Assembly (NCBI GenBank): GCA_025057975.1
Contig: JANWUV010000005.1
Coordinates: 175,993 to 239,992, forward strand
Direction of reading: 5' to 3'
Length of the DNA stretch: 64,000 bases
Source: Chloracidobacterium sp.
GTDB lineage: Bacteria; Acidobacteriota; Blastocatellia; Chloracidobacteriales; Chloracidobacteriaceae
The notes below the pieces were generated by a model that was given only the letters and a program-made list of their open reading frames with translations, was not told the DNA's origin and did not search any database. The translations under genes and the position numbers were made by a program. Below are positions 18,243-29,657 of this stretch, one piece after another. How positions within the stretch are numbered: position 1 is the first letter of the stretch; every line of letters starts with the position of its first letter.

Positions 18243-18280
18243 AAAGCCCCGAAAATGCTTTTTCGGGGCTTTCGTTTTTT
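18243..18280 (+). terminator. Rho-independent terminator after tRNA-fMet
   Basis: AAAGCCCCGAAAA and TTTTCGGGGCTTT form a 13-bp stem with a short loop, followed by CG and a run of six T. It lies 6 bases after the tRNA and separates it from the convergent TMTC gene. Confidence 0.9.
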
Positions 18281-18292
18281 GCAGGCCGATGA

Positions 18293-20218
18293 CTAAGGTC
18301 GTGCGGCGGCTTGGTGCCGTGCCTTCTCCAACCAATTTTTGACCAACGGTGAATCGGGCAACAGCTGAGCGGCGATGGTCAACTCCCGTTCGGCGGCGGT
18401 GGCGTCCCCGGCCTCAAGCAGCAAGACGCCAAGCCGCGCACGCGGCCTGCCGGCCTTCGGCAACAACGTGGTCAGCCGGCGGTACACTTCAATAGCCGCG
18501 GCGCGCTCTCCGGCCATAACCAAAGCCTCCCCGGTTGCCAGCAGCGATTGTGGGGCGTCCGGCGCATAACGCAGCGCCGTTTGCGCTTCTCGGCGAGCTT
18601 GTTCTGTTTCGCCTAGCCCCGCCAGAGCTTGGGCATAGAGGGCATGAATCAAGCCCCACTCATTGGACGGCAGGGGCAGACCGGGCGGCTCTTTGGTCAG
18701 CATGCGCGCCAGACGTTCCTGAGCCGTCGCAAACGCCCCAGCGTCAATGTCGAGCGTCGTCAGCATGATGTTCGCTGAAATGGAGCGTGGCTCAAGCTGG
18801 AGCGCCTTCTCGTAAAACACCCGCGCCTGCGCCGGCTGGGAGCGCACGATCGCATCGCCGACGTTGACGTAGCCAAGCGGATGCCGTGGGTCAGTCTCAA
18901 TGAACCGGCTGAACAGGGTGTAGTTGTCCCGCCAGTCGAGATTCCGTTGAACCGTGCGATAGGTATAACTCCCAACCACGGCGACCAAGCAGACGCCCAA
19001 ACACAGCCGCACAACCTCCGCCCGTAGACGCCGACCTGCTCTGAGGCAGGCTGCCTCCAGCCGGGGCGTCTGCTTCCAAAGCAACCAAACCCCGTAGCCC
19101 ACGGCAACGGCGTACCCTACGGATGGGACATAAAGCCACCGCTCGCCGATGAGCGCTCCGAGCGGGATTGGAACATTGCTGACGACGGTCAAGGTGATGA
19201 ACCAGAAACCGACGGCAAAGGCGACCAGCGGAGCACGTCGCCGACAAAGCCAAGCGGCGACGATGAGACCGCCGGTTATGAGCAGCCCTAACATTTTGGG
19301 CTGATTCCAATCCAATGTGACGGAGATGTTTGTTTCGTCATACCACGGGCGTAACGGGTACCCGATAAAGAGCAGGCGATACCAAACAAGCCCGACCTCA
19401 AGCATGATGAGAGCGCGCTGTCCGACGGTGTAGCCGGCAAGCGGGACAATCCCAACACCCGAAGTCTGCGCAACGCCTTCACCGGCCGACGCACGCAACC
19501 AAAAGTACGGCGCCAGCGCCGCCGCAAACACCCAGAACGGCGCGGTCAGCCGCCACAGATGACGGTACTGCGCCGCCCGGTCTCCATACCTTTGACGCTG
19601 TCGTCGTGTGCGAATGGCTTCCGCAAGCCACAGGGCGGCCGGCAAAACAACCATGTTTTCCTTCGAGAGCAGCGCCGCCAAGTAGGCTGCTGCGGCAGCC
19701 GCTCGCCAGACGAAGGTCTGTTTGACCCGCCGCGACTTGATCCAGGCCCACCACATCAGCCCGCCAAAGGTCAGGCCCAAAAGTTCGCTGCGTCCGACAA
19801 CATTGGCGACCGCTTCGGTATGGATAGGGTGAACGGCGAAGACGAGCGCTGTGACGCCTGCGACACCGGGGGTCGCCCGGTAACAGCGCAGCAAGTGAAA
19901 CAACAAGATGACGTTCGCCGTGTGGAGGAGGGTGTTGGTGAGATGATACCCAGCTGCCCACAATCCCCACGCCGCGTATTCCAGCGTGAAGGTCACAAGG
20001 CTCAGGGGGCGGTAGTTGCCGCCGCCGCCGGTTTTGTGGCTCCAGTAGCCCTTGGTAAACAGCCAAGGGATGCGCCGCCAGTCGGTGATGTACGGGTTGG
20101 TCTGAACAATGCTGATGTCGTCAAAAGTGAACCCATTCACCAGCGTGTTGGCGTACACCAGCGCCGTCAGGAGGGCGACAGCGAACCCAAGTCGGCGCGG
20201 CGTGTCGGCGACGTTCAC
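18293..20218 (-). CDS. TMTC-like polytopic membrane glycosyltransferase with TPR tail (copy 2)
   Basis: 641 residues. The first 400 hold about ten hydrophobic segments, starting ALVYANTLVNGFTFDD; D33/D34 sit where GT-C glycosyltransferases keep their catalytic acid. Family marks are NYRPLSLVTF, YHLTNTLLHTANV, FAVHPIHTEAV and NVVGRSELL, the pattern of TMTC/DUF1736 proteins. Residues 440-635 are TPR units (PLGYVNVGDAIVRS, ALQLEPRSISAN). TMTC relatives in animals are O-mannosyltransferases using dolichyl-phosphate mannose; bacterial members probably use a polyprenyl-phosphate sugar. This gene overlaps the stop of its upstream paralogue by 4 bases and has the same length, so it is a tandem duplicate. 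Confidence 0.82.
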   Translation of the reverse strand: MNVADTPRRLGFAVALLTALVYANTLVNGFTFDDISIVQTNPYITDWRRIPWLFTKGYWSHKTGGGGNYRPLSLVTFTLEYAAWGLWAAGYHLTNTLLHTANVILLFHLLRCYRATPGVAGVTALVFAVHPIHTEAVANVVGRSELLGLTFGGLMWWAWIKSRRVKQTFVWRAAAAAAYLAALLSKENMVVLPAALWLAEAIRTRRQRQRYGDRAAQYRHLWRLTAPFWVFAAALAPYFWLRASAGEGVAQTSGVGIVPLAGYTVGQRALIMLEVGLVWYRLLFIGYPLRPWYDETNISVTLDWNQPKMLGLLITGGLIVAAWLCRRRAPLVAFAVGFWFITLTVVSNVPIPLGALIGERWLYVPSVGYAVAVGYGVWLLWKQTPRLEAACLRAGRRLRAEVVRLCLGVCLVAVVGSYTYRTVQRNLDWRDNYTLFSRFIETDPRHPLGYVNVGDAIVRSQPAQARVFYEKALQLEPRSISANIMLTTLDIDAGAFATAQERLARMLTKEPPGLPLPSNEWGLIHALYAQALAGLGETEQARREAQTALRYAPDAPQSLLATGEALVMAGERAAAIEVYRRLTTLLPKAGRPRARLGVLLLEAGDATAAERELTIAAQLLPDSPLVKNWLEKARHQAAARP

Positions 20219-22140
20219 GGTAATGCACCCAGAGACGTTGACGACGGCGTTGGGCTGGAAACGGCGCGTTGCCGGCGTACAAAGGCGAGACGCTCTTCCA
20301 AGGGCGGGGCGTTCGGGGCCAGCCGCAAGCCTTGCAACAGTACCTCCTCAGCCTCGGCGTAGCGCCCTAAGTCTATGAGCACCGTCGCCAAATTTCCGTA
20401 GGCGCGAACGTGATCACGGTCGTGAACCGTCAGCCGTCGAAATCCATCCAGCGCGGCTTCAATGTGGCCGGCTTGCAAAAACACCTGGCTGGTCTCGAAC
20501 AAGACGATTTCCGACTCCGGCGACTGGCGCAACGCAATCTTGGACTGTTCCAACGCCGCCGGCAGGTCGCCGGTCAGCGCGAGCGCTTTAGCGTATAAGG
20601 CGTGCCAATCGGCCCATTCGCCGGTCGGGATCGGAAGATTTTTCGGCTCCTGCGCCAATAAATGTGCGAAACGTTCGCAGGCCGCCGCCGCCCGACCTTC
20701 GCGCAGATCAAGTTCGGCCAGGCTCCCCTGCGGCGATAAAAACTCAGGATCGAGCCGCAACGCCGCTTCCTGCAGCACCCGCGCCCGCTGTGGGTCGGCC
20801 TCCATCAGTTCGTGACCCAGCATCATGTAGCCTGAAGGATTGTTTGGCGCGACAGCGACCAAACTCTCAAACAACGTAACATTGTTCCGCCAATCGCGGT
20901 TCCGTTGGACGGTTGCAACCACATAGAACACAAGCAGGACGAATACCCCTGCCGGAGCAACCACGCGGAGGACGCCGCCTTTGCGGGCGCACCAAAACAC
21001 TCCTGTGGCGATCCCAAGCGAAGCGGCCGCGGAGGGCAAGTACAGCCAGCGTTCCGCCAGCAACGCGCCAATCGGCAGCAGTATGTTGCTCGTAATCGCC
21101 AGCGTGATGAACCAGAAAGCCACGGCAAAGGTGACCAGCGGCGCACGCCTTCGGCAGGCGATCGCCAACCCAATGAGTCCGACCGTGACGGCCAGCCCCG
21201 CCGCAACACGCCAGTGCAACACGGGCGTCAGGTTGAATTCGCGGATGCCGTAATGGATTTGCAGCGGGTAGCCGACGAGCGCCAGCCGGTACCAAGTCAC
21301 GCCGACGCCCGCCATGATGATGGCGCGTTCCCAAAAACTTCTATCCGCCAACGGCGTCTGCCCGACTTCAACCGCCTGTGTGAGGCCTTCGCCCGCCAGT
21401 GAGCGCAGCCGGAAATACAGTCCGAGCGCGAGTGTGAAAAGGAGGAACGTCCACCCGCTCCGACGCCAACTTTGATACGGACGCTTGGCCAAGCATTCGG
21501 CAATCAACAGCGCCGCCGGCAGAACAATCATGTTTTCCTTCGACAGCACCGCCGCAAGATACGCTGTGGCGGCGCCGGCTCGCCAACACCAAACGACCGC
21601 GCCGCTCTCCGAAGCGCCTTTCAGCCATGCCCACCACATGAGGCAGCCGAAGAACATCCCCAGCAACTCGGCTCGCCCGACGACATTGGCGACGGCTTCC
21701 GTGTGTACCGGGTGGACGGCAAAGAGCAACCCCGTCAGCCCGGCGATCTCGGCTCCAACGCGGTAACGTCGCAGCAAATAAAAAAGCCAAGCGACGTTGG
21801 CGGCGTGCAGCAACACATTTGTCAGGTGGTATCCAAACGGACGCAGTCCCCACAGCCAATAGTCCAAGGCGAAAGTTGTCACCGTCAGCGGACGGTAGTT
21901 GCCGCCGCCGCCGGTGATATGGCTCCAGTAACCATGCAGCCAAATCGCCCGCCAGTCCGCTTCGTGAACGGCCGGGTTGTTGACGATGATGGGGATGTCG
22001 TCATAAGCGAAGTCGTTGGCGAGCGTATTCGCATACACCACCACGGCAAGTCCGGCCAGCATCGTCGCCGTCAGTGATGAAGCGCGCGGTCGCTGCAAGC
22101 CGATCCCCTGTCCTTGAGCCGACGTGTGTGGAGTCATCAT
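20215..22140 (-). CDS. TMTC-like polytopic membrane glycosyltransferase with TPR tail (copy 1)
   Basis: 641 residues, with the same architecture as its downstream neighbour. The N-terminal hydrophobic part has YANTLANDFAYDD (D47/D48), NYRPLTVTTF, YHLTNVLLHAANV, FAVHPVHTEAV and NVVGRAELL, and a C-terminal TPR region spans roughly residues 450-620 (NNPSGYMMLGHELMEADP, VLIDLGRYAEAEEVLLQGL). The two copies keep the same motifs but differ at many positions between them, so the duplication is not recent. The start ATG overlaps the stop of the 172-residue gene. A role in adding sugars to exported proteins or lipids at the membrane is inferred. Confidence 0.82.
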   Translation of the reverse strand: MMTPHTSAQGQGIGLQRPRASSLTATMLAGLAVVVYANTLANDFAYDDIPIIVNNPAVHEADWRAIWLHGYWSHITGGGGNYRPLTVTTFALDYWLWGLRPFGYHLTNVLLHAANVAWLFYLLRRYRVGAEIAGLTGLLFAVHPVHTEAVANVVGRAELLGMFFGCLMWWAWLKGASESGAVVWCWRAGAATAYLAAVLSKENMIVLPAALLIAECLAKRPYQSWRRSGWTFLLFTLALGLYFRLRSLAGEGLTQAVEVGQTPLADRSFWERAIIMAGVGVTWYRLALVGYPLQIHYGIREFNLTPVLHWRVAAGLAVTVGLIGLAIACRRRAPLVTFAVAFWFITLAITSNILLPIGALLAERWLYLPSAAASLGIATGVFWCARKGGVLRVVAPAGVFVLLVFYVVATVQRNRDWRNNVTLFESLVAVAPNNPSGYMMLGHELMEADPQRARVLQEAALRLDPEFLSPQGSLAELDLREGRAAAACERFAHLLAQEPKNLPIPTGEWADWHALYAKALALTGDLPAALEQSKIALRQSPESEIVLFETSQVFLQAGHIEAALDGFRRLTVHDRDHVRAYGNLATVLIDLGRYAEAEEVLLQGLRLAPNAPPLEERLAFVRRQRAVSSPTPSSTSLGALP

Positions 22141-22655
22141 TTGCGAACCAGCTCCGACGGCGGACGTTGGCGGGTGGTTTGTGCAAACGTTGGACGCGCC
22201 GCGCCAGCGCCGAGCGCCTCAATCGCCTGTTGCACACGGTCAAGCAAACGGTTGCGCGCCCAACCGCGCGTCCGGGCGCCGTAGGGCTGAAGCCGATGCT
22301 CAACTGTGACCAGAAACCGCCGCCAAGCGGTTTCTAGTTCGTCGGCGATACGCGGAAGCTGGGAAATGTCATAGGGTACCGCCACCGCCGCCACCCCCAA
22401 CTGCGCAAACACCGCCAAGTAACGCGCCGTCGCTACATCCGGGCAGCTCAGTCGTCGTCGTCCAACCTTTAACTCAATGCCGAGTAAAGTGTGCTGAATC
22501 CTGACGACAGGACGCCGTAAACAAGGCGTGCTGAACAGGTTGTACCGCCGTGTCCGCTGGCTCAGCACCGATGTCTCGTACAACTTCGGCAACGTTTGGT
22601 CGCCGAGCGTCTGCGTAATGTCTGCGTACAACTCAGCGAGTTCGTCTTCCGTCAT
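22137..22655 (-). CDS. Hypothetical protein between miaB and the TMTC pair
   Basis: 172 residues from the ATG at 22655 (TEDELAELYADITQTLGD). I do not recognise a family. It holds a central segment RIQHTLLGIELKVGRRRLSCPDVATARYLAVFAQLG that reads as a mixed alpha/beta domain, and a basic C-terminus. No signal peptide or membrane segment is seen. The frame is open upstream into miaB, but that part is Arg/Gly-rich and unlike a protein. It is 41 bases after miaB and its stop overlaps the start of the first TMTC gene, so the four genes form one leftward operon. Confidence 0.65.
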   Translation of the reverse strand: MTEDELAELYADITQTLGDQTLPKLYETSVLSQRTRRYNLFSTPCLRRPVVRIQHTLLGIELKVGRRRLSCPDVATARYLAVFAQLGVAAVAVPYDISQLPRIADELETAWRRFLVTVEHRLQPYGARTRGWARNRLLDRVQQAIEALGAGAARPTFAQTTRQRPPSELVRK

Positions 22656-22696
22656 CGTTTCACACGCTGTTTCCGTTCGGTGGACGCATCCAGCGC

Positions 22697-24040
22697 TCAG
22701 GCGGCCGCAGCGGCGGGGTGACCTTCCGGCAACGCCACGCCTTCTGCGTAGAGCATATGCGGCGTTGCGTGGGCAATCCGTACGGTGTACAGCCCCGGCT
22801 TTGGCGCGGTTGCCCGCGATACCACTACCGTATGGTTGCCGCGAGTATGACCCTGCATGAGGCCTGCTTCGTGCGCCGGCCCTTTGACAAGGACCTCCAC
22901 CGTCCGCCCAACCCACCGCTGGTAGTTCCGCAAGCTCCAGTACTTTTGCCGCTCGATGAGCCGCATGAGCCGGGCGACCTTGGTTGCATAGGGAATGTCG
23001 TCAAAGTGCCTTGCCGCCGGCGTCCCCTCGCGTTCGGAGTAAACGAACATAAACGCCATGTCAAACTGCACGGCGTCGTATAGCGTCAGAGTTTCCTCGA
23101 AGTCTTCCTCCGTTTCGCCCGGAAAACCACAGATGATGTCCGTTGAGAGTGTGGCGTCCGGCAGTTGCGACCGAATCGCCGCGATGCGCTCAAGGTAGTA
23201 CTCGCGTGTGTACTCGCGCGCCATCCGGCGCAAAGTGCGGTTTGAACCGGCCTGCACCGGTAGATGGATGTATCGGCACACGGCCGGCGTTTCCGCAATC
23301 GCTGCGATGATGTCGTCGGTGAAGTTGATAGGGTGGCTCGTCAGGAAGCGGACACGCGGAATGCCCACTTGGCCAACCATCCGTAGCAGTTCGGCGAACG
23401 AAGGAAAGCCCGGCAGCAGCTTGCGGTGTGGCCCCAGCCCCGGTTCAAGTCCGTAGCTGTTGACGTTCTGCCCCAGTAGATTGACTTCCACCACGCCGGC
23501 GTCCCGCAGCGCTTCAACTTCGCGCAAGATGTCAGCCGCCGGCCGCGAGACTTCCGGCCCCCGCGTCGTCGGAACGATGCAGTAAGTGCACTTGTGATTG
23601 CAACCGCGCGTAATCGCCACGTGCGCCGCGAGCGCCCCCTTCGGCGGTGGAGGGGCGTAATCGCGCAGGTCGTCCTTGAACGCAAAGCTCTTGAATCCCT
23701 TCTGCTGCAGGGCCGGAATGAGATCGGTCAATGCGCCGGGGCCAAGCATGAAGTCCACGCCAAACTTTGCGCCCATAGCTTGGCCTTCAGGCAATTGCGC
23801 CAGACAGCCCATCAACCCGACCGTGACGGGACGACGCTTTTTTTCCTTGCGGAGTACGCCCAAGATAGAGCGGGCTTTCTCGACAGGCTTGCCCCGCACC
23901 GCACAGGTATTGAGCAAAACCAAATCGGCGTCATGAATGTTGTCCACGAACGAATACCCAATCCCGGCCAGTTGCGACTGGATAGCGTGGGTGTCGTATT
24001 CATTCATCTGACAACCAAGAGTGATGACGCATGCCTGCAT
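22697..24040 (-). CDS. miaB: tRNA-2-methylthio-N6-dimethylallyladenosine synthase
   Basis: 447 residues with the three MTTase parts. The N-terminal UPF0004 domain keeps C10, C46 and C79. The radical SAM core has C147, C151 and C154 in [12 protein letters not shown], and a C-terminal TRAM domain follows. MiaB adds the methylthio group to i6A37 of tRNAs reading codons that begin with U. RimO, the related ribosomal-protein enzyme, is encoded separately at 43.1-44.5 kb, and the [11 protein letters not shown] stretch after the radical SAM cluster fits MiaB. It heads an operon with the hypothetical and the TMTC genes. Confidence 0.95.
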   Translation of the reverse strand: MQACVITLGCQMNEYDTHAIQSQLAGIGYSFVDNIHDADLVLLNTCAVRGKPVEKARSILGVLRKEKKRRPVTVGLMGCLAQLPEGQAMGAKFGVDFMLGPGALTDLIPALQQKGFKSFAFKDDLRDYAPPPPKGALAAHVAITRGCNHKCTYCIVPTTRGPEVSRPAADILREVEALRDAGVVEVNLLGQNVNSYGLEPGLGPHRKLLPGFPSFAELLRMVGQVGIPRVRFLTSHPINFTDDIIAAIAETPAVCRYIHLPVQAGSNRTLRRMAREYTREYYLERIAAIRSQLPDATLSTDIICGFPGETEEDFEETLTLYDAVQFDMAFMFVYSEREGTPAARHFDDIPYATKVARLMRLIERQKYWSLRNYQRWVGRTVEVLVKGPAHEAGLMQGHTRGNHTVVVSRATAPKPGLYTVRIAHATPHMLYAEGVALPEGHPAAAAA

Positions 24041-24245
24041 AAGCGACCGACCTGCCTTACGGTGAATAAAGTGTGACTATAACGTGCGCGAACAGCTTTT
24101 CAATCCGTTCGGTAACGCGCCGTCCCACACGGGCCTTGACCCCAACCCGCCAACGTCCAAGAATGTGGCGACTTGTCCCACTTGGCGACCTGCTTCCGAG
24201 CCGTGCTCCCTGACGTTTCCTAACTCACCATGTTGGTATCAGATT
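24041..24245. other. Divergent intergenic region between miaB and the S41 protease gene
   Basis: About 205 bases between divergent starts. A TATAAC-like sequence near 24076 could be a -10 element, but no matching -35 was convincing. The in-frame extension of the protease gene across this region is rejected because a signal peptide begins at 24246. Confidence 0.4.
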
Positions 24246-25976
24246 ATGAAGTTCCCTACGCGCACCTCGTCGTCCTTGGCTTTTGGCGTCTTCAGTTTGG
24301 TTGCCCTACTTTGTCTTGCCGGCGTCCCGGCGCCGATGAGTGACGCCTGCCGTGGCGTTGTCCATGCTCAGGAAGTAGAGTTCGGTCTGGGGCCGGAAAC
24401 GGTAAACGGCGATGCCTGGAAGGGTAAGGCGGTCACAACGGCGTACATTGAGGCGTTGACGCTCGTGGAAGAACACTACGCTGGTCCCATTGACCACGAA
24501 CGCCTCTGCGACGCCGCCGCGACCGGCATGCTGCGGACTCTTGACCCGCACTCCAACTTCTTCACCCGGGAGGAATTCAATGAGTTTCGCAGCCAGCAGC
24601 AGGCGAATTACTCCGGCATCGGTGCGCTGATTGCGCAGCACGGCAGCAAGGTCTACATCTGGTCGCCAATCGCCAACACGCCCGCCTACCGCGCCGGGCT
24701 GCGCTACGGTGACGAAATCATCGCCATTGATGGAGAGTCAACCGAAGGGTGGGATGTGTCAAAAGTGCGGTCGCGGTTGCGTGGCCTACGCAGTACAGCC
24801 GTCACCGTCACCGTCAGCCGGCCGGGCGAGCCGTCGCCCATCACAGTACGTATCGTCCGTGATTCCGTCGGACAGCCGTCGGTGTCGAACGTGTTTATGC
24901 TGACGCCGGAAGTTGGCTACCTAGCATTTCGGCGCGGTTTTGCGCAGGCAAGCGGGGAAGAAGTCGCGGCGGCGGTGCGCCAACTCAAAGCGCGCGGCGC
25001 CACGGCGATCATTCTCGACCAGCGTGACAACCCCGGCGGACTGGTGGACGCAGCGCGCGCGATTGCCGAGTTGTTCCTCCAGCGGGGACAGAAGATCGTC
25101 AGCATTCGCGGCCGGACGCCGCGCGGCACGACATACGAAAACACCCTGACGGCCAACAACTCCAACCCCGAAGACATTCCCCTGATTGTGTTGATCAACG
25201 GCGGGAGCGCCAGTGCGGCGGAAATTCTCGCCGGCGCGCTGCAGGACCACGACCGCGCTCTGCTAGTAGGCGAAACGACCTTTGGCAAGGGGTTGGTGCA
25301 GACGCCCTACCGCTTGCCGGACGGCTACGGACTGACGCTGACCTCGGCGAAGTACTACACGCCGGCGGGGCGGCTGATTCAGCGCCGCTACGACAATGTT
25401 TCGCTTTACGACTATCAGCGGCGACGCTCGCGCACGGACGCCGCCGGCAAGGATGGGCTGACGAAATACCTCACCGACGGCAAACGGACAGTGTACGGCG
25501 GGCTGGGCATTACGCCCGATGTCGAAGTCAAGGGCGAGACGTATACGCTGGCGCAGGGACAGCTTACGAGTTTGGCTTTTCTCTTCAGTCGTCTCCTGGT
25601 CAACGGGCAGGTGGAAGGGCTGAAGGAGTATCGCGTCCCCCCTGACGTAGATTTCAATCACACGCTTCAGGACACCGACTACCCAGTGACGGACAAGCTG
25701 CTGGCCGCGTTCAAAGGGTTTGCGCAGGAACGGCTTCAAGAGTTTGGTTTGACGCCAAACGCTTTGGTCGGACAGGACGCCTTTTTGCGCCGGCAATTGC
25801 GCCGCGAAGTGTTGACGGCGGCTTATGGCTTTGATACAGCACAGGAAGTCATCATTCGGGAAGAAGCCATTGTCAAGCGCGCCATCGCCGAAGTGCCGCA
25901 GGCACGCGCTTTGGCGGAAAACGTCCGCCGGTTGACCGCCCCGGCGGCGCGGCCGACAAACAGCTTCAAGAACTAG
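24246..25976 (+). CDS. Carboxy-terminal processing protease (S41 family)
   Basis: 576 residues. An N-terminal signal sequence ([18 protein letters not shown]) is followed by an S41 protease: a PDZ domain near residues 122-200 ([29 protein letters not shown]) and the Ser/Lys dyad S323 in GGSASAAE and K348 in TFGKGLVQ. Residues 410-570 form a C-terminal extension. Such proteases trim the C-termini of periplasmic or membrane proteins, for example D1 in phototrophs and PBP3 in E. coli. It is longer than a typical CtpA. It is followed 67 bases later by ruvB. Confidence 0.9.
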   Translation: MKFPTRTSSSLAFGVFSLVALLCLAGVPAPMSDACRGVVHAQEVEFGLGPETVNGDAWKGKAVTTAYIEALTLVEEHYAGPIDHERLCDAAATGMLRTLDPHSNFFTREEFNEFRSQQQANYSGIGALIAQHGSKVYIWSPIANTPAYRAGLRYGDEIIAIDGESTEGWDVSKVRSRLRGLRSTAVTVTVSRPGEPSPITVRIVRDSVGQPSVSNVFMLTPEVGYLAFRRGFAQASGEEVAAAVRQLKARGATAIILDQRDNPGGLVDAARAIAELFLQRGQKIVSIRGRTPRGTTYENTLTANNSNPEDIPLIVLINGGSASAAEILAGALQDHDRALLVGETTFGKGLVQTPYRLPDGYGLTLTSAKYYTPAGRLIQRRYDNVSLYDYQRRRSRTDAAGKDGLTKYLTDGKRTVYGGLGITPDVEVKGETYTLAQGQLTSLAFLFSRLLVNGQVEGLKEYRVPPDVDFNHTLQDTDYPVTDKLLAAFKGFAQERLQEFGLTPNALVGQDAFLRRQLRREVLTAAYGFDTAQEVIIREEAIVKRAIAEVPQARALAENVRRLTAPAARPTNSFKN

Positions 25977-26043
25977 CGACGAAAAAACCTTGCGGTGGAG
26001 CGGCCTCTGGGCCGTCTCCCCTTCTCCGGCGCCACACCCAACC

Positions 26044-27102
26044 ATGCGGGATGCGGACAACACCGCCGCGCGGCGACTGGTCACAGGTGACCCAGACGGC
26101 GACGAACGCAACCTTGAGGCGGCATTGCGTCCGCGTCTGCTGCGTGACTATGTTGGTCAGACGCGCGCAACGGACAACCTCGGCGTGTTCATGCAGGCGG
26201 CGCGGCGGCGCGGCGAACCGCTGGATCATCTGCTGCTGTGCGGTCCGCCGGGATTGGGCAAAACGACCCTGGCGATGATTGTCGCCAACGAAATGGGTGT
26301 TGAAATCAAGTCCACTACCGGCCCAGTGATTGAGAAGGCGGGTGATTTGGCGGCGATTCTGACGAGCCTTCAGGAAGGCGACATACTATTCATTGACGAG
26401 ATACATCGTTTGCCGCCGGCCATTGAAGAAATCCTCTACCCAGCGATGGAGGACTTTCAGCTGGACATCGTCATTGGGCAGGGGCCGTCGGCGCGTTCCA
26501 TCAAACTTGACCTACCGCGTTTTACACTCATCGGCGCGACGACGCGGGCCGGGCTAATTACAGCGCCGCTGCGGGGACGCTTCGGGATCAACCTCCATCT
26601 CGATTTCTACACGCCGGAACACTTGCGGCAGATTGTGATGCGCTCGGCGCGGATTCTGAACACGCCGATTGATGAGGAAGGGGCGGCTGAAATCGCCCGG
26701 CGCGCGCGTGGGACGCCGCGCATCGCCAACCGGCTGCTACGTCGCGTCCGTGACATTGCCGAGGTCATCTACGACGGACGTATCACAGCCGCCGTCGCCG
26801 CCGAGGCGCTTGACCGGTTGGAGGTGGACAAATTCGGCCTTGACGAAGTGGATCGGAAGCTGCTGCTGACAATCATTGAGAAGTTTGACGGTGGCCCAGT
26901 CGGTCTGGGGACGATTGCGGCGGCCGTCAACGAAGAGAAGGACGCGATTGAGGAAATCTACGAGCCGTATTTGCTCCAGATTGGTTTTCTCAACCGGACG
27001 CCGCGCGGGCGGATAGCGACAAGTGCAGCCTGCGCGCATCTAGGCGTTGCGCCGCGCCGAAAGGCTGACCCTGCGCCGACCACCCTCTTCGGCGACCCAT
27101 GA
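26044..27102 (+). CDS. ruvB: Holliday junction branch-migration helicase RuvB
   Basis: 352 residues: Walker [10 protein letters not shown], Walker [10 protein letters not shown], sensor 1 IGATTRAGL, the RFGI arginine region and the C-terminal winged helix ([20 protein letters not shown]). RuvB hexamers drive branch migration with RuvA during recombination and repair. The first 30 residues before [11 protein letters not shown] are variable, as usual. The ATG at 26044 is preferred over the upstream in-frame codon at 25990. ruvA and ruvC are not adjacent. Confidence 0.95.
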   Translation: MRDADNTAARRLVTGDPDGDERNLEAALRPRLLRDYVGQTRATDNLGVFMQAARRRGEPLDHLLLCGPPGLGKTTLAMIVANEMGVEIKSTTGPVIEKAGDLAAILTSLQEGDILFIDEIHRLPPAIEEILYPAMEDFQLDIVIGQGPSARSIKLDLPRFTLIGATTRAGLITAPLRGRFGINLHLDFYTPEHLRQIVMRSARILNTPIDEEGAAEIARRARGTPRIANRLLRRVRDIAEVIYDGRITAAVAAEALDRLEVDKFGLDEVDRKLLLTIIEKFDGGPVGLGTIAAAVNEEKDAIEEIYEPYLLQIGFLNRTPRGRIATSAACAHLGVAPRRKADPAPTTLFGDP

Positions 27103-27112
27103 AGAAAAACCA

Positions 27113-27141
27113 TTGACAATTCGCCCCAAGGTCGGTACAAG
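27113..27141 (+). promoter_or_regulatory. Promoter of tRNA-Asn
   Basis: TTGACA at 27113-27118 and TACAAG at 27136-27141 with a 17-bp spacer, 13 bases before the tRNA gene. Confidence 0.75.
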
Positions 27142-27154
27142 ACCGGTTCTCTAT

Positions 27155-27231
<77 letters not shown>

Positions 27232-27247
27232 GATTTTGATTTCGGCA

Positions 27248-27273
27248 AGGCGCAGGCCATACAGCCTGCGCCT
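27248..27273 (+). terminator. Strong hairpin after tRNA-Asn
   Basis: AGGCGCAGGC and GCCTGCGCCT form a perfect 10-bp stem with a 6-base loop, 18 bases after the tRNA. A short CTTGGCTTT follows with no clean T-run, so termination is likely but not certain. Confidence 0.6.
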
Positions 27274-27379
27274 CTTGGCTTTGGCGCGCTTCCAGCACGC
27301 TTTCCAGCCAGCGGCGAGCGCCCACTGCTAGCACGCTCTGTTCCATATGGATGGCGCGATGGATGGCGCGCCTGCGACC

Positions 27380-28495
27380 CTATAGGGTGCCGCGCGCCGC
27401 CTGATCCTGTTCAATTGCCTCAAACAGCGCCTTAAAGTTGCCCTTGCCAAAGCTCTCGCTGCCTTTGCGCTGAATGATTTCAAAGAACACTGTCGGCCGA
27501 TCCTGAAGCGGCTTGGTGAAAATTTGCAGCAGATAGCCTTGGTCGTCACGGTCAACCAGAATGTTGAGGTCGCGGAGCGCAGCGAGGTCCTCCTCGATTT
27601 CCCCGACCCGCGCCGTTACGGCGTCGTAGTAGCCGGGTGGTACGCTCTGAAACTCGACGCCGTTAGCGCGCAGTTGAGCCACGGCCCGCACAATGTCCGA
27701 TGTGGCGATGGCGATGTGCTGAACACCCGGCGAGCCATAAAAATCCACATACTCCTCAATCTGCGACCGCTTTTTGCCTTCAGCCGGTTCATTAATCGGC
27801 AGTTTGATAGCTAGACTCGGACTCGCCATCACCTTCGAACGCAACGCCGTGTATTCCGTTGAAATGTCCTTTTCGTCGAAGTGCCGGAACTGGAAGAAGC
27901 CGAAAATGTCTTCGTAGAACTTCACCCACGTCTCCATTTCGTGCCAACCAACGTTGGCGACGACGTGATCAATCCGATGCAGAAAGCCCGTCTGGGCGGC
28001 TTTGATGACGCGCGGCTCAAAGCCGGGAAGGAATGCGCCGGTATAATGCTCGCGGGTGACAAATCGGTGAATGGTGTCGCCGTAGGCGGCGATTTCGGCG
28101 ACTTGAACCGTACCGTGAGCGTCGCTCAATGTGACAGGCGCACGCAACGCTTTCGCACCGCGCGCAACAGCCTGTTCAAAGTCGCCTTTGGCGTCGGGCG
28201 TGCGAAACGCGACGGCGTATACGCCGTCACCATGCCGACGGACATGCTCGGTAACAGGGTGGTCGGGGGTGAGCGCGCCGGTGATGATGAGGTGAATCGT
28301 TCCATGCCGGAGCGCATAGGAGACCTGGTCACGCACACCAGTTTCCGGGCCGCGATAGCCCACAATGTCAAAACCGAACGCCGTGCGGTAAAAGTGCGCC
28401 GCCTGCTTGGCGTTGCCAACGTAAAACTCAACGTGGTCGAAATCGACCACAGCGAGCGGCGCGCGTTCCTGAATCGCTTCTCTAGGCGCAGACAT
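27380..28495 (-). CDS. hppD: 4-hydroxyphenylpyruvate dioxygenase
   Basis: 371 residues built of two vicinal-oxygen-chelate halves. The iron ligands are H177 in RIDHVV, H260 in GVQHIA and E339 in FFEIIQ, numbered from the ATG at 28495. The C-terminal GFGKGNF-like stretch (FGKGNFKALFEAIE) closes the active site. It converts 4-hydroxyphenylpyruvate to homogentisate, in tyrosine breakdown or for making quinone-type compounds. Hydroxymandelate synthase has the same fold but is less likely for a bacterium with no glycopeptide genes nearby. No other tyrosine-catabolism gene is adjacent. Confidence 0.93.
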   Translation of the reverse strand: MSAPREAIQERAPLAVVDFDHVEFYVGNAKQAAHFYRTAFGFDIVGYRGPETGVRDQVSYALRHGTIHLIITGALTPDHPVTEHVRRHGDGVYAVAFRTPDAKGDFEQAVARGAKALRAPVTLSDAHGTVQVAEIAAYGDTIHRFVTREHYTGAFLPGFEPRVIKAAQTGFLHRIDHVVANVGWHEMETWVKFYEDIFGFFQFRHFDEKDISTEYTALRSKVMASPSLAIKLPINEPAEGKKRSQIEEYVDFYGSPGVQHIAIATSDIVRAVAQLRANGVEFQSVPPGYYDAVTARVGEIEEDLAALRDLNILVDRDDQGYLLQIFTKPLQDRPTVFFEIIQRKGSESFGKGNFKALFEAIEQDQAARGTL

Positions 28496-28676
28496 AGGCA
28501 ATAATACCCCGTGGATGAATGTGAAAAAGCCAACGATTGGATTGTCGCCCGGCTATCCGCGCTGCGCAAGCGGGCTTTCAGTGCGGAGAAACATTTCACG
28601 TCGAAGACGTTCTGGTTTAGATTCCGCTTACTGGTCGGTAGTGTAACCGTTTTTGTCCAGAGTTGTTGCGCGCGCT

Positions 28677-29594
<918 letters not shown>

Positions 29595-29657
29595 TGTTGT
29601 TTGAACTTTTGGTTTGAGCGCGCCGCAACGGCGGCCGAACAAAACACGGAGCACGGC

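Noticed and set aside
25990..26043. Longer start for ruvB at 25990
   Set aside because: Added residues are not RuvB-like and the internal ATG at 26044 gives normal length.
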